A DNA stretch of 14,666 nucleotides from an uncultured Actinomycetes bacterium. GTDB lineage: Bacteria > Actinomycetota > Thermoleophilia > Solirubrobacterales > Solirubrobacteraceae. The position numbers and the translations under genes are program-made. Each line of letters begins with the position of its first letter. Position 1 is the stretch's first letter. Below are positions 6,284 through 13,878 of this stretch, in pieces. The notes below the pieces were generated by a model. It did not search any database and had not been told where the DNA came from. It worked only from the letters and a program-made list of their open reading frames with translations. The stretch spans positions 1 to 14,666 of the forward strand of contig CALAQT010000256.1 of NCBI GenBank assembly GCA_937888775.1, read 5' to 3'.

Positions 6284-7186
6284 ATGAATGAGTCCGGTGG
6301 AGGGAAAGAGTTCGACTTGACCAGGGTGGCGGAGGTCGTCGACCTCAAGTCGGGCCGCCGAGCGTCAGCGAGCCCTGTCGCCGACCTCGGTGGGCTCGGT
6401 GAATCGGTCCTCGATCGCTTTACGGCTACTGGTGGACCCGCGGACCGCGCGCGGGATAGTCATCCAGCTTCAGGGTTGTCAGAAAAGGCGGAGCTGAGCG
6501 TGGCCGATTCCACAGGGCTCGATTGGCGTCCGCTGCCGCGACCAGCAAGGAGCGGTCCTCGTGATCGTCCGAAGCCAGTCGCCTTGATGCATCGCCGCCT
6601 AGAACGGACGCGGCACAGCCGACGCGCCCGCCACCCAAAGACCGCGCCTGCGCTCGAACCGCGCAGGTGGCGGCGGGCTGTGGTTCTTACGGGCGTTATC
6701 GCGACTGCAGTAGTGGCGGTCGCTGTCGCGTTTGAAGTTCCAGCATCGCGCGATGCGGGCGACTCTCATGGACCGCTCACCCAGGCCGCGAGCATCGCGG
6801 GCAGTCCTCTTGACGGATTCGCACCCAAGCCAAACGCCAGCCGACTTGCCCAACAGCATTCCTCCCGGCCCTCCTCGGATCCGCACAAACCTCACCGGCG
6901 TGTACCGGCTCAGATAACAAGGCGCCACCACGTCGAGAGGACCGTCGGTCACACAGCTACCGCCCGGACAGCGACCACGTTAGGCTCGCCCTCGGCGTCT
7001 GTCAGCTCACCGCCGCCAACCGTCACCACGACCGCTCCGGTCTCGGCGCCGAGCTCGCTGCCAGTCTCAACGCCGTCGTCAGGCAGCTCGAGCTCGAACA
7101 GCAGCCCGAGCAGCACCTCTAGCAAGCAGCCCGCTTACGGCGCCAACGGGATCCTCGGCCCTGGGCACGGCGATGGCACCGGATAA
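6284..7186 (+). CDS. Single-pass membrane protein with a Ser/Thr/Pro-rich outer region
   Basis: The protein has 300 residues from ATG 6284; the ribosome site is weak. Residues 1-130 are cytoplasmic in style and become strongly basic before the membrane (RRLERTRHSRRARHPK, then EPRRWRR). One hydrophobic span covers about 132-151 (VVLTGVIATAVVAVAVAF). The rest is outside: a His/Arg/Pro stretch (180-225), then a Ser/Thr/Pro-rich low-complexity region (about 228-285) of the type that crosses cell walls, and a short Gly-rich end. The N-in, C-out topology recalls anti-sigma factors, but no zinc anti-sigma motif or other conserved domain is visible. It is followed by two exported proteins on the same strand, the next starting about 20 bp later. 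Confidence 0.7.
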   Translation: MNESGGGKEFDLTRVAEVVDLKSGRRASASPVADLGGLGESVLDRFTATGGPADRARDSHPASGLSEKAELSVADSTGLDWRPLPRPARSGPRDRPKPVALMHRRLERTRHSRRARHPKTAPALEPRRWRRAVVLTGVIATAVVAVAVAFEVPASRDAGDSHGPLTQAASIAGSPLDGFAPKPNASRLAQQHSSRPSSDPHKPHRRVPAQITRRHHVERTVGHTATARTATTLGSPSASVSSPPPTVTTTAPVSAPSSLPVSTPSSGSSSSNSSPSSTSSKQPAYGANGILGPGHGDGTG

Positions 7187-7205
7187 CCACGAAATGAGAG
7201 CGCCA

Positions 7206-7676
7206 ATGACTCGACTTCTCACCCACGTCAAAAACAACGCGATCGCGCTGCTCGCGCTGCTCGTCGCGTTGGGCGGTACCAGCTACGCGGCGATCGCGAT
7301 TCCCGCGGGAAGCGTGGGAACGCGGCAGCTGCGCAACCATTCGGTCAGCCCGATCAAGTTCGAGCGCAACAGCATCGGCGGTTACGTCCGCTACTGGGCC
7401 CGGATCAGTGCCGATGGGAAGTTGATCGCATCACGACCCCGGGCTCAGGTTGTCGTCTGGTACAAGCCACCGTCTCTCTACGCAGGGGGCGAGCTCAGTT
7501 GGCGGGATCCGGTTCCAGCCAGCTGCTTCTCGATGGCCACGGTCGAGAGCTTCCCGGGGGCTGCGTATGCCAGCGCCGTCACGGTCACTGGGAGCAAGGC
7601 GTTCGGCACTCGCGTGCGCATAGGACTGTCCTCGCCGAATGCGGTCAACGTCGCTGTGGTTTGCCCGCAGCCCTGA
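7206..7676 (+). CDS. Small secreted protein of a Thermoleophilia-typical family
   Basis: The protein has 156 residues from ATG 7206, chosen because GAGAG stands five bases upstream; in-frame ATGs at 7173 and 7194 are alternatives. Residues 1-29 form a signal peptide or membrane anchor: basic MTRLLTHVKNN, hydrophobic AIALLALLVALGG, then a small-residue end, SYAA. The following PAGSVGTRQLRNHSV segment is a signature I know from many exported proteins of Solirubrobacterales. The mature part is likely beta-rich, with two cysteines (SCFS and VVCPQP) that could form a disulfide. It lies between two other exported proteins and is probably part of the same transcript. The function is unknown; cell-surface or envelope is the best guess. 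Confidence 0.8.
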   Translation: MTRLLTHVKNNAIALLALLVALGGTSYAAIAIPAGSVGTRQLRNHSVSPIKFERNSIGGYVRYWARISADGKLIASRPRAQVVVWYKPPSLYAGGELSWRDPVPASCFSMATVESFPGAAYASAVTVTGSKAFGTRVRIGLSSPNAVNVAVVCPQP

Positions 7677-7704
7677 CCTGACGAAGCCAAGCCACGAGCT
7701 CTCG

Positions 7705-9789
7705 ATGGCACCGCCTCCAGCATCAAAGTTGCTTCTGATGCTGGCGCGTGCGGTCGCTGTGGCCGCGTTGATCTGGCTTGTCGCGGCCGCCGGCGCGCTG
7801 GCGGATGAGACCGTACAGGTGTGTGGCTCCTACGCCAACAACGTCTTCGTTTCCGGCTCACCGGTCACGGGCATCACTCAATCGGGGACGTGCCCGAATC
7901 CGCCCTATACCGCGAACGGGTTCGGGCTGGACTCGAGCGGCACCAGCACGCGCGGTCAGACCGGGCGCTGGCAGGCGAACGCTCCGGCGGGTCTCGCGAT
8001 CGTGGGAGCGAGCACCAACTCGATGGTCTCGGCGGGACTGAACAACCAAGGCGGCGACTTCGGCGGCGGCTTCTATTGGGCGGGCGGCGTACAAACCCAT
8101 GACGGTGAGACCGCCCTCGGCGTGGGTCCTTTCTCATCCGGCTACTTCGGGTTCCAGCTGGTGTGCGGCGTGAGCAAGTGCACACAGCCCGCCCAGCTCG
8201 ACATCGGCGCGATCTCGCTGTACGTTCGTGAGACGACCGGTCCCAGCTTCGCCGCCCCGACCGGCCTCTGGCAGGCGTCGGGCTGGGTGCGGGGCTCGTG
8301 GACGTTCTTCGCTTGGGGCAACTCGCCGTCGGGGCTGTGCTCGCTGTCGGCCAGCCTGAACGGTGAGCTGATCAACACCACCACATCCGGTCAGGACGTC
8401 TCAAGCTGGCATCAATGCGCGGCGCCGCCGGTCAGCCAGCCGGTGGACACCAGTCGCTACGGCCAGGGCGCCGTGCCGCTGACGCTGAGCACCGGGGACG
8501 CAGCGGGCGTCCCGGCAAGCCTCACCAAGACCGTTTACGTCGATAACCAGCAGCCGACGGTTGCTTTGTCGGGCCCGACGGACGCGCCGTCGACGGCCGG
8601 CACGCAGTACATCAGCGCGACAGGGTCGGCTGGCCCCTCGGGCGTGGCGGGCTTGTCGTGCTCAGTCGACGGCGCTCCTGCGCAGTGGTATGCGTCGAGC
8701 ACCGCGCAGGTACCTGTCAGCGGCGTGGGCGAACATCAGGTGCAGTGCTACTCGGAGAACAACGCGGTCAACGGAAACGGGGTTCACGGCACCTCCGCGC
8801 TGGGATCCTTCTCGATGAAGATCGGGGTTCCGACGATCAGCGCGATCGGGTTCTCGGGGATCGTCAATGCGCTGCGCTGCCACCGTGTGCGCGAGCGGAT
8901 CAACATCCCAGCCCATTGGGTCAGGGTCCGCCGGCATCACAAGCTGGTGCGAGTCCACCGTCGCGCGCACCGCAAGACGGTGAAGGTCACGCGCTGTCAC
9001 GTGCGGACCAAGCGCGAGCGGCTGACGGTGCGGGTGACCGTCCGCCGGCACGGCAAGAAGGTGCGCGTGACGCGCCGCAAGATCGTGCGCGTGCCATTGC
9101 TGCCGCGTGTCGTGAACCGTGCGAACCGGCGTGTGCCCTACGGTCATTCGACGACCGTGAGTGGCTGGCTGGGGACGATCGATGGGACTGCGCTGCCCGA
9201 CCAGGCGGTGTCGGTGATGACAGCTCCGGATAACGGGCAGGGGCAGTTCACCCTTGCCGCGGTCGTGAGCACCGCGGCGGATGGAGGCTGGACGGCAACG
9301 CTCCCCGCTGGACCCTCGCGGCTGGTGGAAGCCGTCTATGGCGGCGGCCCAACGACCGAGGCGGCCGGCTCAGCACTCGTCCACGTCGTCGTGCCAGCGA
9401 AGGTCCGGCTGCTCAGCGTCTCCCCGAAGCGGATCGCGTGGGGCGGCACGGTTCTTATCACCGGCCGGCTCGCTGGCGGCTACCTGCCGCCGGGCGGCGC
9501 CCTGCTGCGTCTGCGGATCGGATCGGGCTCGAACTACTCCACCTACGGGATCAAGGAGCACGTGACCGGGACCGGAAGCTTCTCGACCAGGTACACGTTC
9601 GGCGCTGGCGACCCCAACTTTCACCGTTCGATTTGGTTTCAGGTTGGCTCGCTGCCGATGGGCGGCGACTACCCCTACGCGCCCGCCGAGAGCCAGCGAC
9701 GCTACGTGCTAGTCGGCGGCCACCCTCGCCAGCAGCAGCGGCAGCCGATCGGCCGCCACAAGCACCGTAGGGGCAAAAAGCACAATTAG
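7705..9789 (+). CDS. Large secreted surface protein with Ig-like repeats and a basic block
   Basis: The protein has 694 residues from ATG 7705, giving a clean signal peptide (about 1-33: KLLLMLARAVAVAALIWLVA, then AGALA-DE). An open frame from 7639 would add 22 unlikely residues. Residues 34-270 are a cysteine-containing, Gly/Ser/Thr-rich beta domain (VCGSYANN, GGDFGGGFYWAGG, FFAWGN). Residues 270-385 look Ig/Big-like (TVALSGPTDAPS, SGVAGLSCSVDG). Residues about 390-470 form a dense Arg/Lys/His block with repeated V-R-V-x-R-R-H units. After it come two more Ig-like segments (STTVSGWLGTIDG and GGTVLITGRLAGG) and a basic tail (GRHKHRRGKKHN). This architecture occurs in Thermoleophilia surface proteins. 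It may bind polyanionic wall polymers or DNA; this is inference. No sortase motif or terminal membrane anchor is visible. Confidence 0.82.
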   Translation: MAPPPASKLLLMLARAVAVAALIWLVAAAGALADETVQVCGSYANNVFVSGSPVTGITQSGTCPNPPYTANGFGLDSSGTSTRGQTGRWQANAPAGLAIVGASTNSMVSAGLNNQGGDFGGGFYWAGGVQTHDGETALGVGPFSSGYFGFQLVCGVSKCTQPAQLDIGAISLYVRETTGPSFAAPTGLWQASGWVRGSWTFFAWGNSPSGLCSLSASLNGELINTTTSGQDVSSWHQCAAPPVSQPVDTSRYGQGAVPLTLSTGDAAGVPASLTKTVYVDNQQPTVALSGPTDAPSTAGTQYISATGSAGPSGVAGLSCSVDGAPAQWYASSTAQVPVSGVGEHQVQCYSENNAVNGNGVHGTSALGSFSMKIGVPTISAIGFSGIVNALRCHRVRERINIPAHWVRVRRHHKLVRVHRRAHRKTVKVTRCHVRTKRERLTVRVTVRRHGKKVRVTRRKIVRVPLLPRVVNRANRRVPYGHSTTVSGWLGTIDGTALPDQAVSVMTAPDNGQGQFTLAAVVSTAADGGWTATLPAGPSRLVEAVYGGGPTTEAAGSALVHVVVPAKVRLLSVSPKRIAWGGTVLITGRLAGGYLPPGGALLRLRIGSGSNYSTYGIKEHVTGTGSFSTRYTFGAGDPNFHRSIWFQVGSLPMGGDYPYAPAESQRRYVLVGGHPRQQQRQPIGRHKHRRGKKHN

Positions 9790-10056
9790 AAGCCGTCTCA
9801 AGCAGTGATGATCGACCGGCGCTGGATGCCTCCGGCGCATTGGCGGCCGCGGCCACGCGTGCCCGCGCGCCCGCGCGCCCTTCGGTTCCGTGGGTCGCTA
9901 CGCGCCGGCGAAGGGTTGGAGGGACGCTGAGCGTCCGCCCTTGAGTGGTCGCGGAAGCGCTGGTGGTTGACCCGGCGGACGGGGTTCCTTGGGCGGCGGT
10001 GGCGCGGCGCGGCCAGTGGTGGCGATGACGCCGAGGCGGTGCAAAAGATCCCGGTG
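9790..10056. other. Convergent intergenic region with an open tail after the RHH gene
   Basis: No independent gene is supported here. The RHH frame stays open after its TAG (10059-10057) for 52 more codons to a TAG at 9900-9898, encoding a Pro-rich tail (APPPPKEPRPPGQPPALPRP). An 8-bp inverted pair (cgtccgcc 9932-9939, ggcggacg 9974-9981) and a short tandem of gcccgcgc at 9861-9876 are present. No T-rich terminator was found. Confidence 0.4.
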
Positions 10057-10611
10057 CTACCTGGGCGCGTGGGCGCGAAAGCGCTCGATCCGCGTGACGA
10101 TCTGCTCCAGGTCGGCGTCGGCGAGTTCCCACAGGAGCATTTCGGTGAGCTCAACTTTGCTCGCCCGCACGCCGTGGCGACGGAGCTCAGCCAGCCGCCA
10201 GGCGACCAGGTCGTCAAGGCTTCGGCGCACGCGAACGGCGTAGTTGGCCGTCGGCTCGTCCGCGACGAGGCGCAGCGGCCCGCCACCGCCGCGATCCCCC
10301 ACGTCAGAGCGATCGCTTGCGCTCTCCGTACCGGTGGGTAGCGCGAGTGCCTCTTCGGCCGAGGCGGACGTAACCGCTGTCGGGGCGGTGCCTGCCGCGC
10401 CCATGGCTTGCTTCTCATCGGTCCGTGTCGCGGCCGCGGGCTTTGCGTCCAGCTGGGATGGCGAGGAGATGGCTGCGGTGTTCGGGGCGACGGCGGCGAC
10501 TGTTGGCGGCGCGGGCGCGGTGCGTGCCGGGCGGCGGGTGGGCGGCTCGCGGCGCGGGCGGCTGCGCTTGGCTTGGAGCTGCTCGATTATGCTGGCGTCG
10601 GGGTCTGACAT
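10057..10611 (-). CDS. Ribbon-helix-helix-like partition partner of ParA
   Basis: The protein has 184 residues from ATG 10611, which lies inside the end of the ParA gene (25-bp overlap), so the two are translated together. Residues 1-110 are Ala/Pro/Arg-rich and probably disordered. The C-terminal 60 residues carry the conserved part: NYAVRVRRSLDDLVAWRLAE (a basic strand and first helix), then RRHGVRASKVELTEMLLWEL (second helix), then a last helix ending RIERFRAHAPR. This layout resembles RHH-type centromere-binding proteins that pair with ParA ATPases. The reading is typical of a ParB-like or ParG-like accessory protein. The frame stays open after its TAG stop. Confidence 0.7.
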   Translation of the reverse strand: MSDPDASIIEQLQAKRSRPRREPPTRRPARTAPAPPTVAAVAPNTAAISSPSQLDAKPAAATRTDEKQAMGAAGTAPTAVTSASAEEALALPTGTESASDRSDVGDRGGGGPLRLVADEPTANYAVRVRRSLDDLVAWRLAELRRHGVRASKVELTEMLLWELADADLEQIVTRIERFRAHAPR

Positions 10612-11381
10612 AGCTCGATCGCGCGGCGGGCGACGGCTTCGTATTCGGCAGCGGCGCGCCTGGTGCGAGCGCCGGGGCGGCGTTGGCGGGTGACCGCGCT
10701 GGTGAGCATCCGGCGGCGCAGCCAGCGGTGCTCTGAGATCGGCGGGGCGAGGTGCACGTGCTCGCGCTGGGAGAACACGTTGAGGGCGTCTATCCATTGG
10801 GCGGGCGGTGACGGGGGGACCATGCTTGGCACGAGCAGGATCGGATAGTCCTCGTGCTCGCGCAGCATCGCCTCGGTCGCGGCGACCTCTCGTCTGCCGG
10901 GCGCGATTGGGGAGACGACGAGGTCGGCGACCTGGACGGCGCCATCGGTGGTCCAGTGCGCGCCGGGATGCGTGTCGACGATCAATGCTCGTCCCCCCCA
11001 CGCGACCGCCCATGCCTCCAGCGCTTCAGCAACCGCATCGGCGTCTAGGCGAGCGGCGCTCAGGTCGGGATGCGATGGCACGAGATCTGGGCGGCTGGGG
11101 CCGCGCTTCAATCGCGGAGGGCGGGCGGCTGGCCCGCGTTCCAGGGCGTCCAGCAGAGGCGCGCGCGTCACTGCGAGCGGATCAAACCCCCACAGGTTCG
11201 TGGCGCCGCCGCCGTGGAAGTCGAGATCGATCAGCACGCCGTTAAGGACCGCCGCGAGCTCGTAGGCAAGCGTTGTCTTGCCCACTCCACCCTTCTGAGC
11301 GGCCACCGTCAGGATCACGCCACGGATCGGAGCCTCGGCCGACGCGAGTTGAGACGGTCCGGCAGCCTCGCTCGCTTGCAT
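10587..11381 (-). CDS. parA: ParA/MinD-type partition ATPase
   Basis: The protein has 264 residues from ATG 11381. In-frame alternatives are ATG 11393 and TTG 11423, the last directly behind AAAGGAG. The deviant Walker A box AAQKGGVGKTT is complete, with its signature lysine and P-loop lysine. VLIDLDFHGG follows as the Walker A' strand and ALIVDTHPG as Walker B. DLVVSPIAPGRREVAATEAM supplies the later switch region. These are hallmarks of ParA/Soj ATPases, which move plasmids or chromosomes by binding DNA nonspecifically in the ATP form. The protein is short at the N-terminus, with no HTH extension, so it is the type Ib/Soj-like form. The gene overlaps the RHH partner, and an 18-bp palindrome covers its start. 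It probably stabilises the inheritance of a plasmid-like element. Confidence 0.9.
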   Translation of the reverse strand: MQASEAAGPSQLASAEAPIRGVILTVAAQKGGVGKTTLAYELAAVLNGVLIDLDFHGGGATNLWGFDPLAVTRAPLLDALERGPAARPPRLKRGPSRPDLVPSHPDLSAARLDADAVAEALEAWAVAWGGRALIVDTHPGAHWTTDGAVQVADLVVSPIAPGRREVAATEAMLREHEDYPILLVPSMVPPSPPAQWIDALNVFSQREHVHLAPPISEHRWLRRRMLTSAVTRQRRPGARTRRAAAEYEAVARRAIELCQTPTPA

Positions 11382-11391
11382 GCATGCAAGC
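11374..11391. promoter_or_regulatory. Perfect 18-bp palindrome over the parA start
   Basis: GCTTGCATGCATGCAAGC is a perfect inverted repeat that contains the ATG at 11381-11379 and the bases before it. A related gcatacaagc follows immediately. Partition operons usually repress themselves, so this is a plausible operator for ParA or its RHH partner. It does not match the chromosomal parS consensus. Confidence 0.55.
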
Positions 11392-11423
11392 ATACAAGCT
11401 CGCTCACATGAATGCGCGCGCAA

Positions 11424-11991
11424 GCTCCTTTCTGACGTGAGGCAATGGCGTCAGCGGAAGCGAGAGCTGGCTCGATCCCCGCGGTGGTCAAACGGCGCCT
11501 GACGTGCGGCGGGTCTGAGTCACTCGTCGACATCCATCGCTGCGATGTCGTCTTCGTGGCGACCGCGACGTAATTGATGTTCTTTTCCTACTTCAGAGTC
11601 GTGCCTAGCTTCCCGAACCATCTGGTGCGACCAGGATCCCTTGTGCAGCGGGCGTTCTGGATAGTTTCGAAGGTCCGAGGCGAGCCGCCGTTCCCCGCGG
11701 CGCCGGTAGCCGCGTTGGCCGCCAACCTCCGGGCCGGAGTGGTCGCCATTCCCCGGGATCCCACGCGACGTGACCGTCATCCCCCGGTTCGGGGGCACGC
11801 CAGTGGCGTGACCTGTTCGCCATGCCCGACGCTCAGACGCGCTGATGGGCGCGCGGTGCCCCCGCAAACAACCAGCCAGGAGGTCGACTGTCCGCAAGCT
11901 GGTGGTCTCAGCCCGCGCCAGGGTGCCTGCGGGCAGGAAGCCATGCGGGGAGGTAGCGCTATGCGGGTGGTGTGGGGGCGCCGGGCGCGGG
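11424..11991. other. Gene-poor region upstream of parA with several palindromes
   Basis: No convincing gene is seen. A minus-strand open frame at 11520-11897 lacks recognisable domains and has a poor composition. Structural items are ctgacg 11432-11437 with cgtcag 11449-11454; cccccg 11781-11786 with cggggg 11790-11795; and, directly after it, cacgcca-g-tggcgtg at 11796-11810. CGTGACC occurs twice (near 11768 and 11807) and TGACGTG twice (near 11433 and 11500). A centromere-like or replication-control site between the initiator-like and parA genes is possible. Confidence 0.4.
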
Positions 11992-13518
11992 CTACGGTCC
12001 GGCGCGCGGCGCAGCGGCAGGGTTCAACAGCCTCACGGTGCCGTGGTGCTCGTGCTCGACCGTCTGAGCGGGAGCCATGGCCTCACGGAGTGCTTGGCGG
12101 ACGAGTTTGATCTGCTCACGCGCCTCGCGCACCGTCAGCCCGCGCAGTGCAGCTGGCCGTTCAGCCGGGCATTTCGTGCCCGCCCGCGCTCGGTCGGTCG
12201 GCGCCGACGCGCGGCGGTGCGGGGCGATCCGGAACGCGGGAAGGTTCGTGTTGGCGTAACGGCCGCGGATGCTCCATTTCTCAGCGCCGTTGTAACGCCG
12301 ATCGGCGTCATAGAGCTGGTTCAGGGCGGCGCGGACGCTTGCGGTAGCTCGGTGCTGGCGACCCTGAAGCCCTAGGGTGTAGCGAAGCGGAGCAGCGAGG
12401 TAGAAGTCGATCGCGTCGTCATAGCTGTCGCGGTGCGTGCCTTGGAGCCACGCGTAAAGCCGTTGTCCGACAGGCCGCAGGTGAGCCCAGACGAGGAAGT
12501 CGAGGCGCACGATCTCTCCGTGAGCGATTTGATCGCGAAACCACTCCGCGAGATAGATCCGGATCGTCGCGCCGCCATCGTCAGCGCCGACGCCAGCGTC
12601 TTGCTGCGCGGTCCGGAGCGCGTCCCCGTCTGACAGATCACACAGCGCCTGCTCGTAGCGGCCTTGCTCGACCCAGCGTCCGTTCGGAAGCCGCCGCTCA
12701 ACATGGTCGACCGGAGATCCCGGGATCGCGAGTGCCTCGTTCGGCTTGGCTCCGTCCTTCGGGGAGTTCACGGTGCCCGAGAGCTCGAGCTGCTCAAGCT
12801 CGGCCAGCAGGCGGTGCATCTCGCCGACGTCTTTGCCGCCGAGGCGGAGGCGGCCCGTGATCAGCTGCGCGAGCTCACCCGCGGTCGTCTCCGCATAGGG
12901 GTGAGCGTTGGGGTTGCGCGAATGCCAAAGCCCGCCGGCGGCGGCGAGAATCCCCACGTGCCCGGCCCGCAGGGTTTGTGAGCACGAGAGTTGCCCATAG
13001 ATGTCTTGGCCGTCGTTGCGGCCGCGACGGTGCGTGTCGGCCGAAGTCGGCAGTCGCTTGGCGATTGCCCGTGGAATCTTCCCCACGAGTCCGTCCAGGC
13101 GCTCGCTGCGACGCTGTCCGTAGGCGCGCTCTGGGCGAGGCCGGCGGACTCGTGGCCGTCCGTACCCAACACGCTGGAGGACCTCGAGCGCCTGATCGAG
13201 CTGCTCGGCCTGCTCGCAGAACAACTCGCGCAGCTCCGCGCGCTCCTCGTCGCTCAACGCGGCAGGGGAGAGACCGCCGAGCCGAGCCGGTAGGAACGTC
13301 CTCGCGAGAAAGCGCACCGTGAAGTCGCCGGCCAGCTGGTCGACGCGTTCGGCCAAGTCGTACGGGGTGACGCCGGGATGGCGGCCGCGCAGCGGCAGAA
13401 ACCGCCAGCGGTCCACCGTGCAACAACGCTTGGTCTTCCGACCCGACCCGCACGGACAGACGTCGCTTGATCCGGGCGGCGTGCCCGGTGCGTCGAGATT
13501 GATGTGACTGAAAGCCAT
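11992..13518 (-). CDS. SEC-C zinc-motif protein with a replication-initiator-like core
   Basis: The protein has 508 residues from ATG 13518; a TTG two codons earlier is also in frame. Residues 21-33, CPCGSGRKTKRCC, are a textbook SEC-C zinc motif (C-x-C-x8-C-C). The middle contains charged helices and linkers. Residues about 310-440 (IRIYLAEWFRDQIAHGEIVR, FLVWAHLRPVGQRLYAWLQG, then FYLAAPLRYTLGLQGR and NTNLPAFRIA) have the look of plasmid replication-initiator winged-helix domains: a short strand-helix unit, a helix with Arg-LYAWLQ, and a later strand. The C-terminus is basic and helical. Position supports this, because a parA/RHH pair lies next to it on the same strand. SEC-C is seen directly. 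The initiator role is inferred and needs a profile search. Confidence 0.6.
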   Translation of the reverse strand: MAFSHINLDAPGTPPGSSDVCPCGSGRKTKRCCTVDRWRFLPLRGRHPGVTPYDLAERVDQLAGDFTVRFLARTFLPARLGGLSPAALSDEERAELRELFCEQAEQLDQALEVLQRVGYGRPRVRRPRPERAYGQRRSERLDGLVGKIPRAIAKRLPTSADTHRRGRNDGQDIYGQLSCSQTLRAGHVGILAAAGGLWHSRNPNAHPYAETTAGELAQLITGRLRLGGKDVGEMHRLLAELEQLELSGTVNSPKDGAKPNEALAIPGSPVDHVERRLPNGRWVEQGRYEQALCDLSDGDALRTAQQDAGVGADDGGATIRIYLAEWFRDQIAHGEIVRLDFLVWAHLRPVGQRLYAWLQGTHRDSYDDAIDFYLAAPLRYTLGLQGRQHRATASVRAALNQLYDADRRYNGAEKWSIRGRYANTNLPAFRIAPHRRASAPTDRARAGTKCPAERPAALRGLTVREAREQIKLVRQALREAMAPAQTVEHEHHGTVRLLNPAAAPRAGP

Positions 13519-13552
13519 CGCCAACCCCGCAACAGGGGCCGGGGTTCGCGAT
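13517..13552. promoter_or_regulatory. Stem-loop over the start of the SEC-C gene
   Basis: atcgccaacccc (13517-13528) and ggggttcgcgat (13541-13552) pair at 11 of 12 positions with a 12-base loop. In the minus-strand transcript the stem covers the leader and the first base pairs of the ATG at 13518, including the G-rich stretch that would act as ribosome site. This could mask translation initiation. Confidence 0.5.
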
Positions 13553-13623
13553 GGAGCTCAGCGAGGACAAACGGCGCAGAGCGCCGCTCCGGTCGCGTGT
13601 TCCGTCCGCAATCCGGCTACACT

Positions 13624-13700
13624 TCCCGAACTCAGATTTTGCGGCGCTGGAAGGCGCCTATGTTCTGGAAGACCGGGCAGCCACCCGGTCTTTCTCGTTT
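13624..13700 (+). ncRNA. Candidate small RNA with its own terminator
   Basis: A -10-like TACACT at 13618-13623 (the -35 is weak) precedes a short stretch that folds into ggcgc/gcgcc (around 13643-13658) and ends in a strong terminator hairpin. No plus-strand gene lies between or downstream that would need this terminator. The product would be about 70 nt. Part of the sequence also sits in an open frame from 13551, but that frame would run through the terminator. The candidate rests on promoter-like and terminator signals only. Confidence 0.35.
13669..13700 (+). terminator. Rho-independent terminator
   Basis: aagaccggg (13669-13677) and cccggtctt (13684-13692) form a perfect 9-bp stem with loop cagcca, followed by tctcgttt on the plus strand. 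The minus-strand side lacks a T-run, so it acts mainly on plus-strand transcription. Confidence 0.75.
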
Positions 13701-13878
13701 ACGAGGTCGCCACGCAGTGGTGGGCCCCTGCAGGCGGCCACGAGCTCGGTGCCAGCCTCACCCGGTGACGGCCCCGACCGCAGTGCTCGCTTAGGCAACG
13801 CGCGGCACGGTTCACGGCCAACCCCGCGGCTGTTGCTTGGCAGGTCGCTGTCGGCGCCTCGCCGGCCTGCGTCCGGTC

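Noticed and set aside
9798..10418. Minus-strand gene after the RHH gene in another frame
   Set aside because: It overlaps the RHH coding region in a different frame, has no recognisable domain, and has a strongly Arg/Pro/Ser-biased composition.
11520..11897. Hypothetical minus-strand protein upstream of parA
   Set aside because: It has no domain, no ribosome site and poor coding composition, and it crosses the hairpin pair at 11781-11810.
13600..13700. A tRNA gene in this interval
   Set aside because: No T-arm TTCGA motif or acceptor pairing could be found around the hairpins.
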